Program-made: the position numbers and the translations under genes
Assembly (NCBI GenBank): GCA_029834535.1
Contig: JAQMWT010000466.1
Location: forward strand, 62,001-126,000
DNA length: 64,000 nt
Reading direction: 5' to 3'
From: Chrysophaeum taylorii
Lineage: Eukaryota > Sar > Pelagophyceae > Pelagomonadales > Pelagomonadaceae
Notes under the pieces: generated by a model
What the model saw: only the letters and a program-made list of their open reading frames with translations
Databases searched by the model: none
What the model was told of the DNA's origin: nothing
In this document: piece after piece, positions 8,992-19,900 of the stretch
How the letters are laid out: the number at the start of each line of letters is the position of its first letter
Numbering within the stretch: the stretch's first letter is position 1

Positions 8992-10467
8992 ATGGAGGCC
9001 GTCTTGGCCGAGCTCGGCGCTCTGAAGCGGAAGCGGCGGGAGCCCTCCAACGAGGCGACGTCGAAGCGACGACGGCGACGGCCTCGCGCGGGCGATGGGG
9101 TACGCGGGGTGCTCGCGAGCGTTACGCGCGCCCGCGCAGCTGCGATGCGGCGCGATGCCGATGCGGCGGTCGCGCACTGCCGGGAGGCCGCGCGGTGGGC
9201 GACACGGCTGTGCGAGGCTGCCATCGGGGACAACGATGCGGCCGATGTGCGGCGGCTCGCGAGCGTGGCCATCCGCGCCATGAAGGAGCTCGGCACGCGA
9301 AGCCGAGCGGTCGACGCGCTGTCCGCGGTCGATGCCACTTATCACCGCCTCCGGTACTTCGCATTGGGTCGCGGGATCGAGGTGCCGTGCCCCCGCGAGT
9401 ACTTCCGCCGCCTCCTCGACGCCAAAGCCCCTTTACCCGATGCCCTGGACGCTTCGGAACGCGAAGCGCTCGCGACGACGAGAACCGAGATCGCTGCCGC
9501 GAGTCAGAAATTCCTCGGCCGCCGCCGCCACGCGATCCCTCCCTGGACGATCCGCAAGACCTCCTGGAACCCGTTGTTGCGGCTCTACCGGTCGCGGTGG
9601 CGCGAGTCGGCATGGCTCCTGAGCGACGACGGCCCGTGGCGACGAGCGCCTACGGAGCCCCTCGTACCAAACGCCGAGGCGACCCCCTTGAAGCGCCGCG
9701 ACCCCGTCGCCCCCAAAACCCTGCACGCGTGGCGTCGCCTGCGCGACGACATCGCGCGCGAGTACTCGTTTGCGGTCCCCTCGGAACAAGCCCTCGAAGC
9801 TCTTTCTCGCTTTCAGAGAGTCGTAGAAGTCGGCGCGGGCACCGGCTACTGGGCCCGTTGCCTCCGCGAGCGCCGCGTCGAGGTGAGCGCCTCCGACCCC
9901 GACAGGGCCGAATACCACGGCGCCTACTCGACCTGGACCCACGTCGAGACGGCCTCCGCCGACGCCGTTCTCGCCCGACTGGCCCGCCGCGGCGACGATA
10001 TCCAAAAAATCGCCTTGCTCGTGTGCTACCCGCCACCCGACTCCGCACTCCTCGGAACTCTCGCGACGACCTTCGCCAAGATATCGCGCCCGGAGGACCG
10101 CCTCGCGCTCGTCGCCGAGTGGCGCGGCGATGCGGCCTCCTCTGCCTGCTTCCGAGCCCTCGCCGACGCCTATACCCTCGACGACAAAATCCCCCTCCCA
10201 AACTGGGGCGACACATCGGCCCATCTAACGCTCTGGCGGACCGGCGGCGGCCCCTGCCCCCTCGACACCTGCTCCGCCTGCGCCCGACACCGACCTCTGC
10301 GCCGCTGCCGCCTCACCTGCGACCTCCAATTTTGCTCGTCGGCTTGCGCGGCCACCCAGGCTTCGCTCCACGAGGACCTCGTCGCCCTCAAGTTGTTCTC
10401 CACGCACTGGGGGGTCCCCCCGGCCTTCAACGACTCGGCCCTCTTCGCCCGGCTTGGTTGTTGCTGA
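8992..10467 (+). CDS. Methyltransferase-like protein with C-terminal MYND-type zinc finger
   Basis: The predicted protein has 491 residues. The start chosen is ATG 8992 (CACGATGGAGG context). The N-terminus has basic clusters (KRKRR, KRRRRRP) that could be nuclear localisation signals, then a helical region. Around residue 275 is VVEVGAGTGYWARCLRE, a class I SAM-methyltransferase motif I, followed by an acidic strand end (VSASDPDRAEY) and a region with CYPPPDS, resembling the catalytic loop of N-methyltransferases. The end (about 425-462) holds CSAC, CRLTC, FCSSAC and a terminal His, which fits a MYND finger with its last Cys not obvious. MYND fingers bind proline-rich partners. A protein methyltransferase is the likely role; the substrate is unknown. 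The gene looks intact and intronless. Confidence 0.75.
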   Translation: MEAVLAELGALKRKRREPSNEATSKRRRRRPRAGDGVRGVLASVTRARAAAMRRDADAAVAHCREAARWATRLCEAAIGDNDAADVRRLASVAIRAMKELGTRSRAVDALSAVDATYHRLRYFALGRGIEVPCPREYFRRLLDAKAPLPDALDASEREALATTRTEIAAASQKFLGRRRHAIPPWTIRKTSWNPLLRLYRSRWRESAWLLSDDGPWRRAPTEPLVPNAEATPLKRRDPVAPKTLHAWRRLRDDIAREYSFAVPSEQALEALSRFQRVVEVGAGTGYWARCLRERRVEVSASDPDRAEYHGAYSTWTHVETASADAVLARLARRGDDIQKIALLVCYPPPDSALLGTLATTFAKISRPEDRLALVAEWRGDAASSACFRALADAYTLDDKIPLPNWGDTSAHLTLWRTGGGPCPLDTCSACARHRPLRRCRLTCDLQFCSSACAATQASLHEDLVALKLFSTHWGVPPAFNDSALFARLGCC

Positions 10468-10550
10468 AGACAGACCGACCACCCCGCGTAGCTTCGATCT
10501 ACGCGCCGCGCCGCGCGTGACCGAGACTTTTTTTGTGGAGAACTGGTTCT

Positions 10551-10551
10551 T

Positions 10552-10594
<43 letters not shown>

Positions 10595-10597
10595 GGA
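10551..10597. repeat. (GATA)n microsatellite
   Basis: About ten perfect GATA units followed by GATGGATGGATA, about 80 bp after the stop of the MYND gene. The following bases to about 10977 show no coding signal. Confidence 0.95.
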
Positions 10598-10977
10598 TGG
10601 ATAAGCGGGATGGGCACCACCGACTCGAGGCGCCAAACGACCGCCCGAGGGCCGGTTTCGAGCGAGCGACGCGAAGGCACGACTCTTACGCGCGAGAAGG
10701 GAATGCAAACCTTCGCGAATATTAGCCATCCTAGTTGCGCCCGAGCCCATCGGTCCCGCGTTCGTCCTTTGGCGACGACGTTGCCCTCCTTTAGTCACCC
10801 CGCCAGACCTAACTAAGTTCCCCCCACAACCTTCCCGCGGCAGCGAACCAGGCTATTTTCTTATCAGACCACACACCCGGAAAGAGTCTCTGAGCGACAC
10901 TCTCCCTGTTTACGCGCGCTCCCTTATTTCTCGTGGTCGCTCCCTCCTCGTGTTCCCGCGGGAGGGCGTGTTGCAAG

Positions 10978-12210
10978 TCACGTCTCAGTAGTACGGCCAA
11001 TGTTATGGAGCAGGAGATTCTCGAGCGCATCCATGTAAATTATCCAAGGGCCAGCCTGGATCGCCGCTTCGAACTCCGAGGCTTCGTAGTCCTCGCGCAT
11101 CTCGGCTAGAAGAATGGCGTGGTTGTCGTGCGCATCCAGGTAGCAGTTCGGATCGGCTGCTTTCGCGAATTTGTACTCAATTTGTGGCGTTGCACACCTT
11201 TCGTAGAAACAGGAGAATAAAATTTCGCGCAACCGAGTGCTTCGGATCAACTGCAATTGCTGCTTTGTACTCGCGCTCCGCGCCATCATAGTCCTTGCGC
11301 ACCTTGCTGGGCAAATATCCTAGTTGTATTACGCCATCGCGTAATGCGGATCCAGAGGTATACGTCGCTCGTAGGCCTTGATTCGTTCTTCGGCTGAACC
11401 AGCCGTCTTTCCGGGGCGAAAAATCCGATCGCGAACCATGCCGCGACGTTCGACGTGTAATTTGCCACGGCCGCGTGAAAAGATTTGAGCGCCTCATTTT
11501 TCAAGACGACACGACGCCATGCCAGCGGCCACCAGCGCCTCGGCCAACTGTCGAACGTCCTCCGGCGCCTCTTGGATCGACGTTAGCCGCTGCGTCATCG
11601 CCGGCGAGTTGATCGACGGACGATAAAAGAAGCTGGCTCCCGGGCCGTTCCGGTTGGGATGAGGCCAAGCGCTTCGCCAGGACTCGGAACACGCTCTTTC
11701 CGTCATGTCAGACTGCTCCGATTGTTCGAGCCTGGAGAGGATGCAGTCGACCTTGGCGGCATTTTCGTCTATCTTGGCTCGCTAGCGATGCTGTTGGTGT
11801 CGGAGCCGAGCGCCTTTCGTAAAAGTTCGACCGACGTGATCGACTGCTTCCTAGCGCTCTGCGTGATATTCCGAAAAGCGACCCTCGCCGTCAGCTTCAT
11901 AAAGTCGTTCTCGACCATGTCACACACAGTTCGATGAGCACGCGGAGCGCAACGATGACCGCTTATACGATTTCGAGGCCGGCACTCCCGGACGGTTCGC
12001 CCGAGCCGTCATATTCTCGACCCGGCGCTCGTAACCCGCGGGGAAGCTCACAATCGACTCAGCCCTCTCTAGTTTGACAGCGACGAGCTCACGATATCTC
12101 TCGGAGATGGGCTCGACGAACTTGCCGACAACGGGAAGTTTGTTCGCGGCCTCGATCTTGACGTCGCATGCCACCGGAGCAGCCCGCTTCGCCGTGACCA
12201 ATATTGACAA
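10978..12210 (-). pseudogene. Decayed tetratricopeptide-repeat (TPR) protein gene
   Basis: Minus-strand reading gives short open pieces separated by stops and frame changes. Three carry TPR-like text: DYDGAEREYKAAIAVDPKH, then FAKAADPNCYLDAHDNHAI with LLAEMREDYEASEFEAAI, and upstream KSFHAAVANYTSNVAAWFAI. The spacing fits 34-residue repeats with the usual A/G-x-x-x-Y and DP pattern. The upstream pieces (12210-11500) include a segment with LPVVGKFVEPISERYRELVA that I do not recognise; it may be the N-terminal part of the same gene. At least four breaks separate the pieces and no canonical introns restore them, so I call it a pseudogene. A multi-exon gene with non-canonical introns cannot be excluded. 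Confidence 0.55.
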
Positions 12211-13076
12211 TATTTGTCACGAAAAAAATGCCAGTTCGAAACAACGATCGGTCACAACAATAGTTGTGATTAATAACAATAGTGACCGAATTACTTTTTT
12301 TTTGTGACCAAATGACATGTCGAACGAAACCTGTCGTCGAAGTTCGGTCAATGAAAAGATGTCATCTGGTGTCATTTACTGTAGTCACGAAATGAATGTT
12401 ATTCGCATGCACGGCGACACGCACCACGCCTGAACAATTGCTGTCTAACCCAGATTCCCTGCTCTAAGCTGTGCCTTGGGGGCGCACAGCAGTGTCATAG
12501 TTGCCATACGCTTCTTTTATTACTAGCGCATCGGCGACAGGGGCAGCCAGCCGCCCATGACGCAAGAGGCAGCGATGAGCACGTTCCTACAGCGGCAAAA
12601 CCGATGAAGATCGGCATACAAAGGGGTACGAGACAAGAAAGGTCGCTTCGTGGAGCTTGGGGCTAGTGGCGGTGCACCACGTCGCACGGTCCGCTGGTCG
12701 GCCGGATTCACAGCTGAAGGCCCCACGGTAGACCATATGGACGAGGCTCATGGACGAGATGGCCGCCGCGACCACGACCGCCGCCGCGACCGCGGCCAGC
12801 AGACTCACCGGTCTTGGCTAGCGAATGACCACCACTGTCATGGTAGTCGTCGTCGTCGTCGTGGTCCGGCTCCCCGACCTGAAACCGATGCGTGCTTTTA
12901 ATTCGGAGACGGCACACTACATGAAAACAGCAGACTGCTGTTGATCTTCTTGTTGAGCCCACCAAATTCAACCAAAAGACACCACAGAAAAAGAGAAAAA
13001 AGTCGTTACCAAATGACACTCCAAACGACGTTTGCCCCAAGTATATCCTTTTGAGGAAAATCGTCGCGTCATCAAA
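12211..13076. other. Gene-free AT-rich spacer with a nested palindrome
   Basis: No coding region is seen. The part from 12200 to 12480 is AT-rich. At 12249-12288 arms CGGTCAC and GTGACCG enclose a second inverted pair, TCACAAC and GTTGTGA, around AATA. The direct element GTCAC/GTGAC recurs several times in the neighbouring 150 bp. The remainder, up to the FAD oxidoreductase start, shows only CGT/CGC-rich runs. The upstream promoter of that gene must lie here. Confidence 0.5.
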
Positions 13077-14547
13077 ATGGATGGCGAGCGATGCGAGCGC
13101 GTGGTTGTCATTGGCGGTGGGCTCACGGGCACAATTACAGCGCTCCAACTAGCCATGCGGAGCTATTCTGTCGTGATATTAGAGCGCGAAGCACTCATCT
13201 TGGCTGGAAGTGCCCTGATCCCGGCGCGTCTGCACCTTGGTGGCGAATACCCCATGGATAAGTCGATGGAAACTGGATTTGCGTGCATGAGGACAGCTGT
13301 TATATTCAGGCAAATGTTACCAGAGTGCGTTCTTGGTGGCCAATCTTCTCAGGAGTGTTTGTTTGCAAGTGCGCATGCCTCAGCTGAAATTCTTAGCGCG
13401 TCCGAGATACGTTCATTCTATGGCAAGCTTCAAGCTTACTACGCGCAGCTTTGTCGTGCGCACCCAGAAAATCGTGTTTTTGGTTGCGAAGATGAACTCG
13501 TTCGTGATAGTGAAGAAGAAGATCTGGTATTGTGTATTGTGTGCCTGATCTATAACCTTTCCCCAGGTGGGTCTTACGGGCGTACAGGGCGGCGTAGTTG
13601 CACGCGAACTGGGAATTAATCCAGCACGCCTTGGTTGCTTTCTGGAACTGGCTCTTCAGCATTTCAAGATCACAATTAAGACAGACGCAGAGGTCACGGA
13701 TGTGACCAAGGAATCTGAAGCCTGTTTCAAAGTCACGTTTCTAAACAAAGAGAAAGAGCAGGATATCGTGTTTTGCTCCTCCGTGGTGAACACTGCCAAT
13801 GAGTCTGGATTCTACCTTGAAAAAACCTACAGAACAGGTCTCTGCCGCGAGCGCACTGAGCTCCGCGGCATGGCCCTGGTTGATTGTTCGGATATGTCGC
13901 AACGTCAGATGACGAAGCGCCCTTGTTTTGTTTTTGAAGGCACGAACGGGGGGATGTGGCATCCGTTTAACGATAGCTATGCGTTTGTTTACTGGCCAGC
14001 GACTGGCGCAGCGTACTGGGAGGATACCTCACTCAACGAGTGGCGCGAATGGATGCATGCGCCATGTGGTGATGTCTTGCGCTTGAAGCGCGACCGATTG
14101 AACACGCAAATGCAGGCACAGCAGTCAAAGCTATTTCCTTTTCTCGCGCAGTGTCGACCGGTTAATATGATTCTGCGCCTCGTGGTGCACACAGACCAGC
14201 AGCCAAAGGAAGATGTTGTAGCTGCTCGTCGCAGACGCCCATACTCAGGTATTAAATGCCTCACCCCGGGGTTTTGGGCGCTGCGCACAGAAAAGGCCAC
14301 GTACGCGCCTGCCCTCGCACTTCAGGTTTTGGTAGCAGTGCAACGATATTCCGTGGATGTCAAGAAGCGTCGTAATTTTGTCGATGCATTCCCCTGCGAC
14401 AACAAAAGCAATTTAAATCAAGCGCCCGTCCCTCCAATCCATCCTTCTTGCAAGCTTCAGGGCATCGTGAAGTGTGAAAACTTTGATGCCATGGCTGAGG
14501 ACTTTGCCACACAACGAGGCTTTCCCACTGGTTTCAGTCGATGGTGA
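13077..14547 (+). CDS. FAD-dependent oxidoreductase (DAO-like), two exons with a 40-nt intron
   Basis: Exon 1 is 13077-13526, intron 13527-13566 (GTATTG...CCCCAG), exon 2 13567-14547; together 476 residues. The intron falls between codons, and joining the exons continues EEEDL into VGLTGVQGG without frame change, whereas reading through hits a stop. The ATG at 13077 has AAAATGG context. The N-terminus is a Rossmann FAD-binding motif, VVVIGGGLTGTITALQLA, followed by VVILERE, the acidic strand end that binds the ADP ribose. Residues about 150-175 fit the interdomain region of D-amino-acid-oxidase-type flavoenzymes. Substrate unknown. GC content and codon use are visibly lower than in adjacent genes, which could reflect transfer or a different base-composition region. 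Confidence 0.75.
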
Positions 14548-15159
14548 GATCCACGCTGACGTGCGATACAACGGGCGTTGCCAAACTACCATCGTCGTAA
14601 GAGTTGTTGCCTATCGTCGAAACTTTCAACAGCGACTTGGGGCAAATATTAGAGGTTACAAAACGAAACGCTGTTCCTGAACTGCGAGCGCTGCTTACCC
14701 GTGTCGTGCAAGTGGACTTCCGCAGGACCGTACCTTACGTGCGCACGCGTGGACACCACCGACCTACGTCCTTGACGGGACTCCCAGGCTCTGGAGCAAT
14801 TCCTCTTGTACATGAAGGCCTGAGTTGGGGACATTGTGAGATATTTTGTGGCGCTCCGAAAATGCGACACAGAAGACCATGGATGTGCTCCTTGCGCGTC
14901 CTGGCTTGCGGAAAGTACCTTCTTCGGCTTCATTTTTCTTGCTTGCTTCTGCACCACGGGCTTCTCCGTTGTGTACTTTTTCCCGCAGTGAAGTAGCGTG
15001 CGTTCCTTTACCACGGATTGAGTGATTGCGTGCTTTCACTTCTTCCAGCCGCAAATCAATTCTTCCGACTCTGAGATGCCGAGAAGACGAGGCATACTCA
15101 TCTCGGCCTGGCTAAGTTACCCTACCCACCCAATATATCTTCGATCTATCCTCCTGTAC

Positions 15160-15262
15160 TCCCACCCACCACTCTCCTTTCAGCTCGTCGACGCTCTCAC
15201 CCCCGCCAATCTAAGCTGCTTTGATCAGCGCACGCTCCCCCCTCTAACCTTTGAGTTTACTC
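15160..15262. repeat. Dispersed repeat island, third copy
   Basis: The stretch starting CCCACCACTCTCCTTTCAGC and passing through CCGCCAATCTAAGCTGCTTT to a final TTTGAGTTTACTC matches about 2868-2965 and 3850-3955 over about 100 bp with scattered differences and small indels. Only this island is shared; the helicase fragment and 19-bp repeats of those units are absent here. It is therefore a separately dispersed repeat, possibly a piece of the same mobile element family. Confidence 0.75.
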
Positions 15263-15660
15263 CTCCTAAATCCTCTCATGTAGGCGCGGCTGTTTCAAAT
15301 CGCGGATTTCGGCGGCGGCGGCGGCTTAGTGACTGCTCACGCTAGAAACTCTCGTTCATTCAAACTCCTTTCCCTCTCCGAAGTCGGCGACGGTGCCTCC
15401 GACCTCCGACTCCTAGCGCGACGTGTTAGAAGTCTTGGCGTAGGGCCTACGCGCCCGGCGCCGGCGGGGAGAGGCCCCGATGACTCGGAGGTCCTGCCGG
15501 CCTCTGGCTTCTAAGGCGTTGAAGATCGATTCCTGCTTACGAGCGCTCTTGGCGCCTGCTAAGCGACGGTGCAGCCCGATGACGACCTAGTGGATCGCCT
15601 TGCTGGCGTGCTCCGCGAAGAGGCCGATCGTGCGCCATCAAGCGCAGGCAGGAATTAAAG

Positions 15661-16060
15661 TTAGAGCTCTTCAGGGTGCTCCGGGTAGGCCTGGATGGAG
15701 GCGTCGCGGTCCGGCAAGATCAGGTAGGTGAACCAGTTGATCCGCCCATTCAAGTCGTCGTTACCGTGGGGGTTGCTTTCCGGGTGCGCGTCTGAGACGT
15801 TGACGCGGAAGGTGTTGAACCGAGCCAGCTGCTTCTTTCAGGTGCCGAGCGCCTTAAAGGCCTCGTCGAAGTCGTCAGGCTCGGGCTGGAGGACCTCGTA
15901 CCAGATGCATTTTGGTGGTTCGCCAAGAAGGTGTAATCGGGCTTCGCACAGAACGGGATACTACCTTGGAGTGCGCCATTGCGCTTGCAATTGAGTTCCT
16001 CGAACGTATCCAGCAGCGCCTCTGCTTGAGGACCTGCGTGCCGTAACCGCACGCGCACGC
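15661..16060 (-). pseudogene. Fragment of an unrecognised protein gene
   Basis: Minus-strand pieces in adjacent frames read like natural protein: LLDTFEELNCKRNGALQGSI followed by PFCAKPDYTFLANHQN, then WYEVLQPEPDDFDEAFKALG, then RFNTFRVNVSDAHPE and INWFTYLILPDRDASIQAYP, ending in a TAA stop at 15661-15663. I do not recognise the family. At least two frame changes lie within 400 bp and no intact upstream part is visible, so it is probably the decayed 3' end of a gene. Confidence 0.45.
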
Positions 16061-16440
16061 GAATAAGAGGCTAGCGTTGGCGAATTTCCCCACAGTGTGG
16101 GATGGGCCGTATTTTTTCTCGTGGGAGCTGCGGGAAATTTCGCCAGCGCTCGGCCGGAAATGCGCATCGCGTCCTTAATTCAAACAGCCCCCAAACACCG
16201 TCGCCCACGCGACACATACAAATTCGCGCGCCGCGGCACCGCTTACCATGACAAGGATATGTGTCAAGGAGGTAGCTAACCCAGCGAGTTTGGTCACTCC
16301 TCCTCCACAAGAATCGACGGCCGGCGCTGCGGCGTTCGGCCTTGGGATCTACTTCGCGACGAGGGTGTTTTTAAAGGTCGACTGCTAAGAGGGGGTTCGG
16401 TATTCGGGGGGGACTCCGTAGTCGTCGGGGACTTACGTTA

Positions 16441-16602
16441 GGGTCGGATAAGGCACGTGGGAGTCTCGCGCCGTGGCCAATAATCCCCAAGGATCAGCCG
16501 GCATTCTTGTCCGTCGCAAGTCGACCTAAAATGGTACCGATTTTATACTCGTCGGTAGCTGCCGATTTGCAGTATCTACATGGGAGAGAGAGGTATTTTG
16601 GC
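16441..16602 (+). repeat. Left terminal inverted repeat of the 5.0 kb transposon
   Basis: It starts GGGTCGGATAAGG after TA. The shared blocks with the right end include CCAAGGAT, TTGTCCGTCG, AAAATGGTRCCGATTTTAT and GTAGCTGCCGATTTG, in the same order on the opposite strand. A second, isolated copy of the outer motif (TTAGGGTCGGATAAG) lies at 16780-16794, between this TIR and the gene. Confidence 0.85.
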
Positions 16603-16918
16603 CCCGCGGGGGAGGCGGGAGCTTGGGTAGGGTCCGAGGATGGATGACGTCATTCACTGTATCCCCAAACACTCCCCCCAAACCTCCGCCTAAATCCAAC
16701 AATATATGCCGCGTTTGGCTAATTTGACGTTGAGCCTACAATGCTGTAAAATCCCAAATGTAGGTTTCTCGGACAATTATTAGGGTCGGATAAGAAAGCT
16801 CAAAACTAGGCCCTAGCCTACATTTCGAACACCAAACGAGAAACCCTCATTCAAAAGTGGATTGTCTCAGGCTATTTTCAAACATAGCCTGCAAAATCAC
16901 AAAATCGTCGTTCCGCCC

Positions 16919-19900
16919 ATGGAATCGGCCGAAGCGAGCAAAGAGTCGGCCCCGGGTCCTTCTGTAACCCCTGTGGACCCTTCGGTCCCGGCTGAGTTGA
17001 CGAAAGTGTCGAAAAAACCCGCTGCCAAACGTCAACGGCGAAAAAACCTCTTGAGGGGAGAGTGCGTGTGCTGCGTAGCGAGGCTCGACGCCGACGAGAC
17101 GGCCAGGGGCCAGCCGCTCGACCTGGAGCGACTCCTGAATATCGAGGGCGAGCTGCCCGACAAGTTCTACGTGTGCTCGAAAATGTGCCGGGACGACTTC
17201 ACCCCGAGCAAGCTACACACGACGAAGGGCGCGAAGGCCGTTCTCGCCCGGATCTCCGCGTCGCTAACTAGGACTCTCAAGACAACCATCCGCAGCGGGG
17301 ACGAGGTCCTCATCGAGCACGACTTCTCGGCGGGGCACAACATCCAGGGCGGCAACGGCGTTGTCCTGGGCCTAATCTACAACAACACTGTGTGTTGGGT
17401 CGAGTCATACGACGTGAAAACGATTCAGCAGGGAGAGATCCGCGTCCCGTTCTCCCACGTCAAGGCCAAGCCCGGCAAGGAGAACGACACCCCCCCGATT
17501 CGGCGACTACCACCCGGACGGCCTGCGCGTCCGACGCTTAGATCGAGTGGGTCATCGGTTATCTCCACACTGTCGTCGTCGTCGGACTCGAATGTGCGGA
17601 TCTCTGAGCTCGAGAAGGAGGTGTCGAAACTCCGGAGCACGGTCGACAAGCTCACGGCGGCCAAGACGGCTCAGCACTCTCGCTCTGTCACCGCCGAACG
17701 CGAGACGAAAGAAGCCCACGCCGACGCCTTCGCCGCGGAAATGGCGGCCGCCAAGGCAGACGCGGCGCGTCTCGAGGCCAAGTGGAAGTACGAGGACGAG
17801 GTCCGGGATGCCGCACGTCGGGAGGCACGGCTCCAGGTCCGCATCGAACGCCACCAGGCCTCCAATGAGAAGCAGCGCGACCGCGATGCCGCGAGGCTGC
17901 AGCGAGCCATCGACGAGCTCAACGCGACCAAGGCCCAGTCGAACGAGGCGGCGAGACAGGCTGCGGCGGCGGCCGAGTTTCGGGAGAGGAACCGACTGAA
18001 GAAATCGGACCCTCGGGCCATGCGACAACTCAAGAACAATTACGCCGCCCTCAATCAGGAAGCGAAGCAAATGGAGATAAAGCTCGCGGCTGCCGAGGAC
18101 CGCGTCCAGGCCCGGGAGGAGGAGATCGAGCGGCTGCGGGAGCGGGTCGCGGTCCTCGAGAAGCAGAACGCCGAAGTGTGGGTACCGCGGAAGCCGTCCG
18201 GCAAGGGATCCGGCAAGGGCACTCCGTGGGACTCGAAGCTCAGGGTGCTGTGTATGAAACTGCTCGCCTCGCGGGTTGCGCCTGCGGAAATCCCCGAGGT
18301 CCTGGTCTCGGTCGTCGAGGCGGTCGTTGGCCCGGAGCGAGTGCGCGACATGGAGCTCCCGTCCGCACGCTTCATTCGCGACCTGCGCTCCGAGATGGGT
18401 GTCCTTCACGAGGCCGCCGTCGCCCTCGCCGTGGGATACGGTGACGTCGTCGACGCGGCGACGGACGCGTCGCCGCTCGACGGCAAGGAGGTCGCGACTA
18501 CCCAACTTCGCGTCACACGCGGCGGCTTGACGGAGAACTGGACGCTGGGCACGAGCGAGATCTCCGACCAGAGCGCGCCTGGCGAGGCCAAGGCGATCAA
18601 CGATCGGTTTGGTGACCTGAATCGAGCGCTCCAGATCGTTAATCAAGTTTACCAGGAGCTCTACGGAGCCGACGCTGCTGCGGAGGCGCTCCCGGCCGCC
18701 GGCAGCGCCGGCGTGCAGAATCTCGCCGGCCGGGCCATCGTTACCGACAACGCCTCCGCCGCCATCGCATCGGTCCGCGAGCTCCAGGAGCATGTCCTCG
18801 CGGCGGTGCAGAAGGAGATCGGGGAAGAGCTGTGGAATTTGATGACGCAAGACGAGCGCGACGCGAAGACTCGTGTCTTTCACGGGAACTGGCAGCGACA
18901 TCTCGGTACGTCGTGCCGTCCCACCAGCAATTTGTTGAGCAGGCAACACATGGCTCGACGGCGGCGCCGCCGAGGAGGCCAAGATGCTCGACACGCTGCT
19001 GAAGGATAGCATCGAGAGCTCGGAGGCGAAGCACCTGCGCCTCACCGGCGAGTTGAACAAGGTCATTCATGCCTTGTCCAAGTGTATCGGCGAGGGCGTG
19101 GATCGCTATGGGAAGGGCTTCGGGACCCCTCTCCGGGCATTCCTCGAGGAGAAGCACCCGTCGGAGCTCTACCTCACGCTCGGCCGCACGGACAAGGGGA
19201 CGCGGCAGGACGCGTGCACCAACGCGGCCTGGGTCATCTTCCACAACCTCCCGTTTCTCGTCGAGTTCCTCGAGAACGCGAGCCACGCGCCGCAGAACAT
19301 CCTCAGGAACAACCTCTTCTCGACCTTGTCCTCGCAGGAGGTCGCCGGAGCCATTCGAGCCCGAGCGATCATCGACGACAAGCTCACGGTGCCTTTCCGA
19401 TTTTTCGCCGCATCGGACGCCCTCGAGGGTTGGTCGGTTCTCGACATGGCGGGCGTTCTCGAGCGAGTGCATGCCTTCTTCCAAGTCTGCCAGGATAATC
19501 CACAACTCGTTGCGACCGCCGGTTACGAGGCCTTCGACACTGAGATCGCCACCTACGCCCAGTTCCTCGAGACGCGGGCCGGGTCGGCGAAGCTGTCCGT
19601 CGACGGCCAGTCCACGATCCGCGACGTCGCGGCCGTTCGCTCCGCCTGACACCAATGATCCAGAGGCCAAGACCATGCTCGACGCGCTCCGGGCCTGGGG
19701 CCGCGGCATGCGCCGCACGTTCGAGGGGGGGCAGTCTATGCGCTACGTCGGCGACGGCGACCTCGCGGCGGTCAACCAGACGTCGGAGCTCCGGAGGGCC
19801 TTCGACGGCGCGCGGCGGAACTCGAACGAGGTCGAAGGCGAGTTTGGCGTATTGAAGTATTACAACGCCTCCTACGTCAACATGAGCGTCGTGAACTGCG

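Larger units (their letters stand above)
14548..16438. other. Gene-poor region with relics
   Basis: Between the FAD oxidoreductase and the transposon I find no intact gene. Short open stretches at 14.47-15.0 kb lack domain signal. At about 15160-15262 lies a third copy of an island present in the 2.7-4.8 kb tandem duplication. A gene fragment on the minus strand ends at 15661. The remainder, 16.06-16.44 kb, shows nothing recognisable. Confidence 0.5.

Noticed and set aside
14474-14996. Possible continuation of the FAD oxidoreductase beyond its stop
   Set aside because: The downstream frames lack flavoenzyme text and I found no convincing donor/acceptor pair that would extend the protein.
17552-19066. 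Open frame of 504 codons on the minus strand inside the transposon
   Set aside because: It is antisense to the coiled-coil and catalytic part of the transposase-like gene and has no motif of its own.
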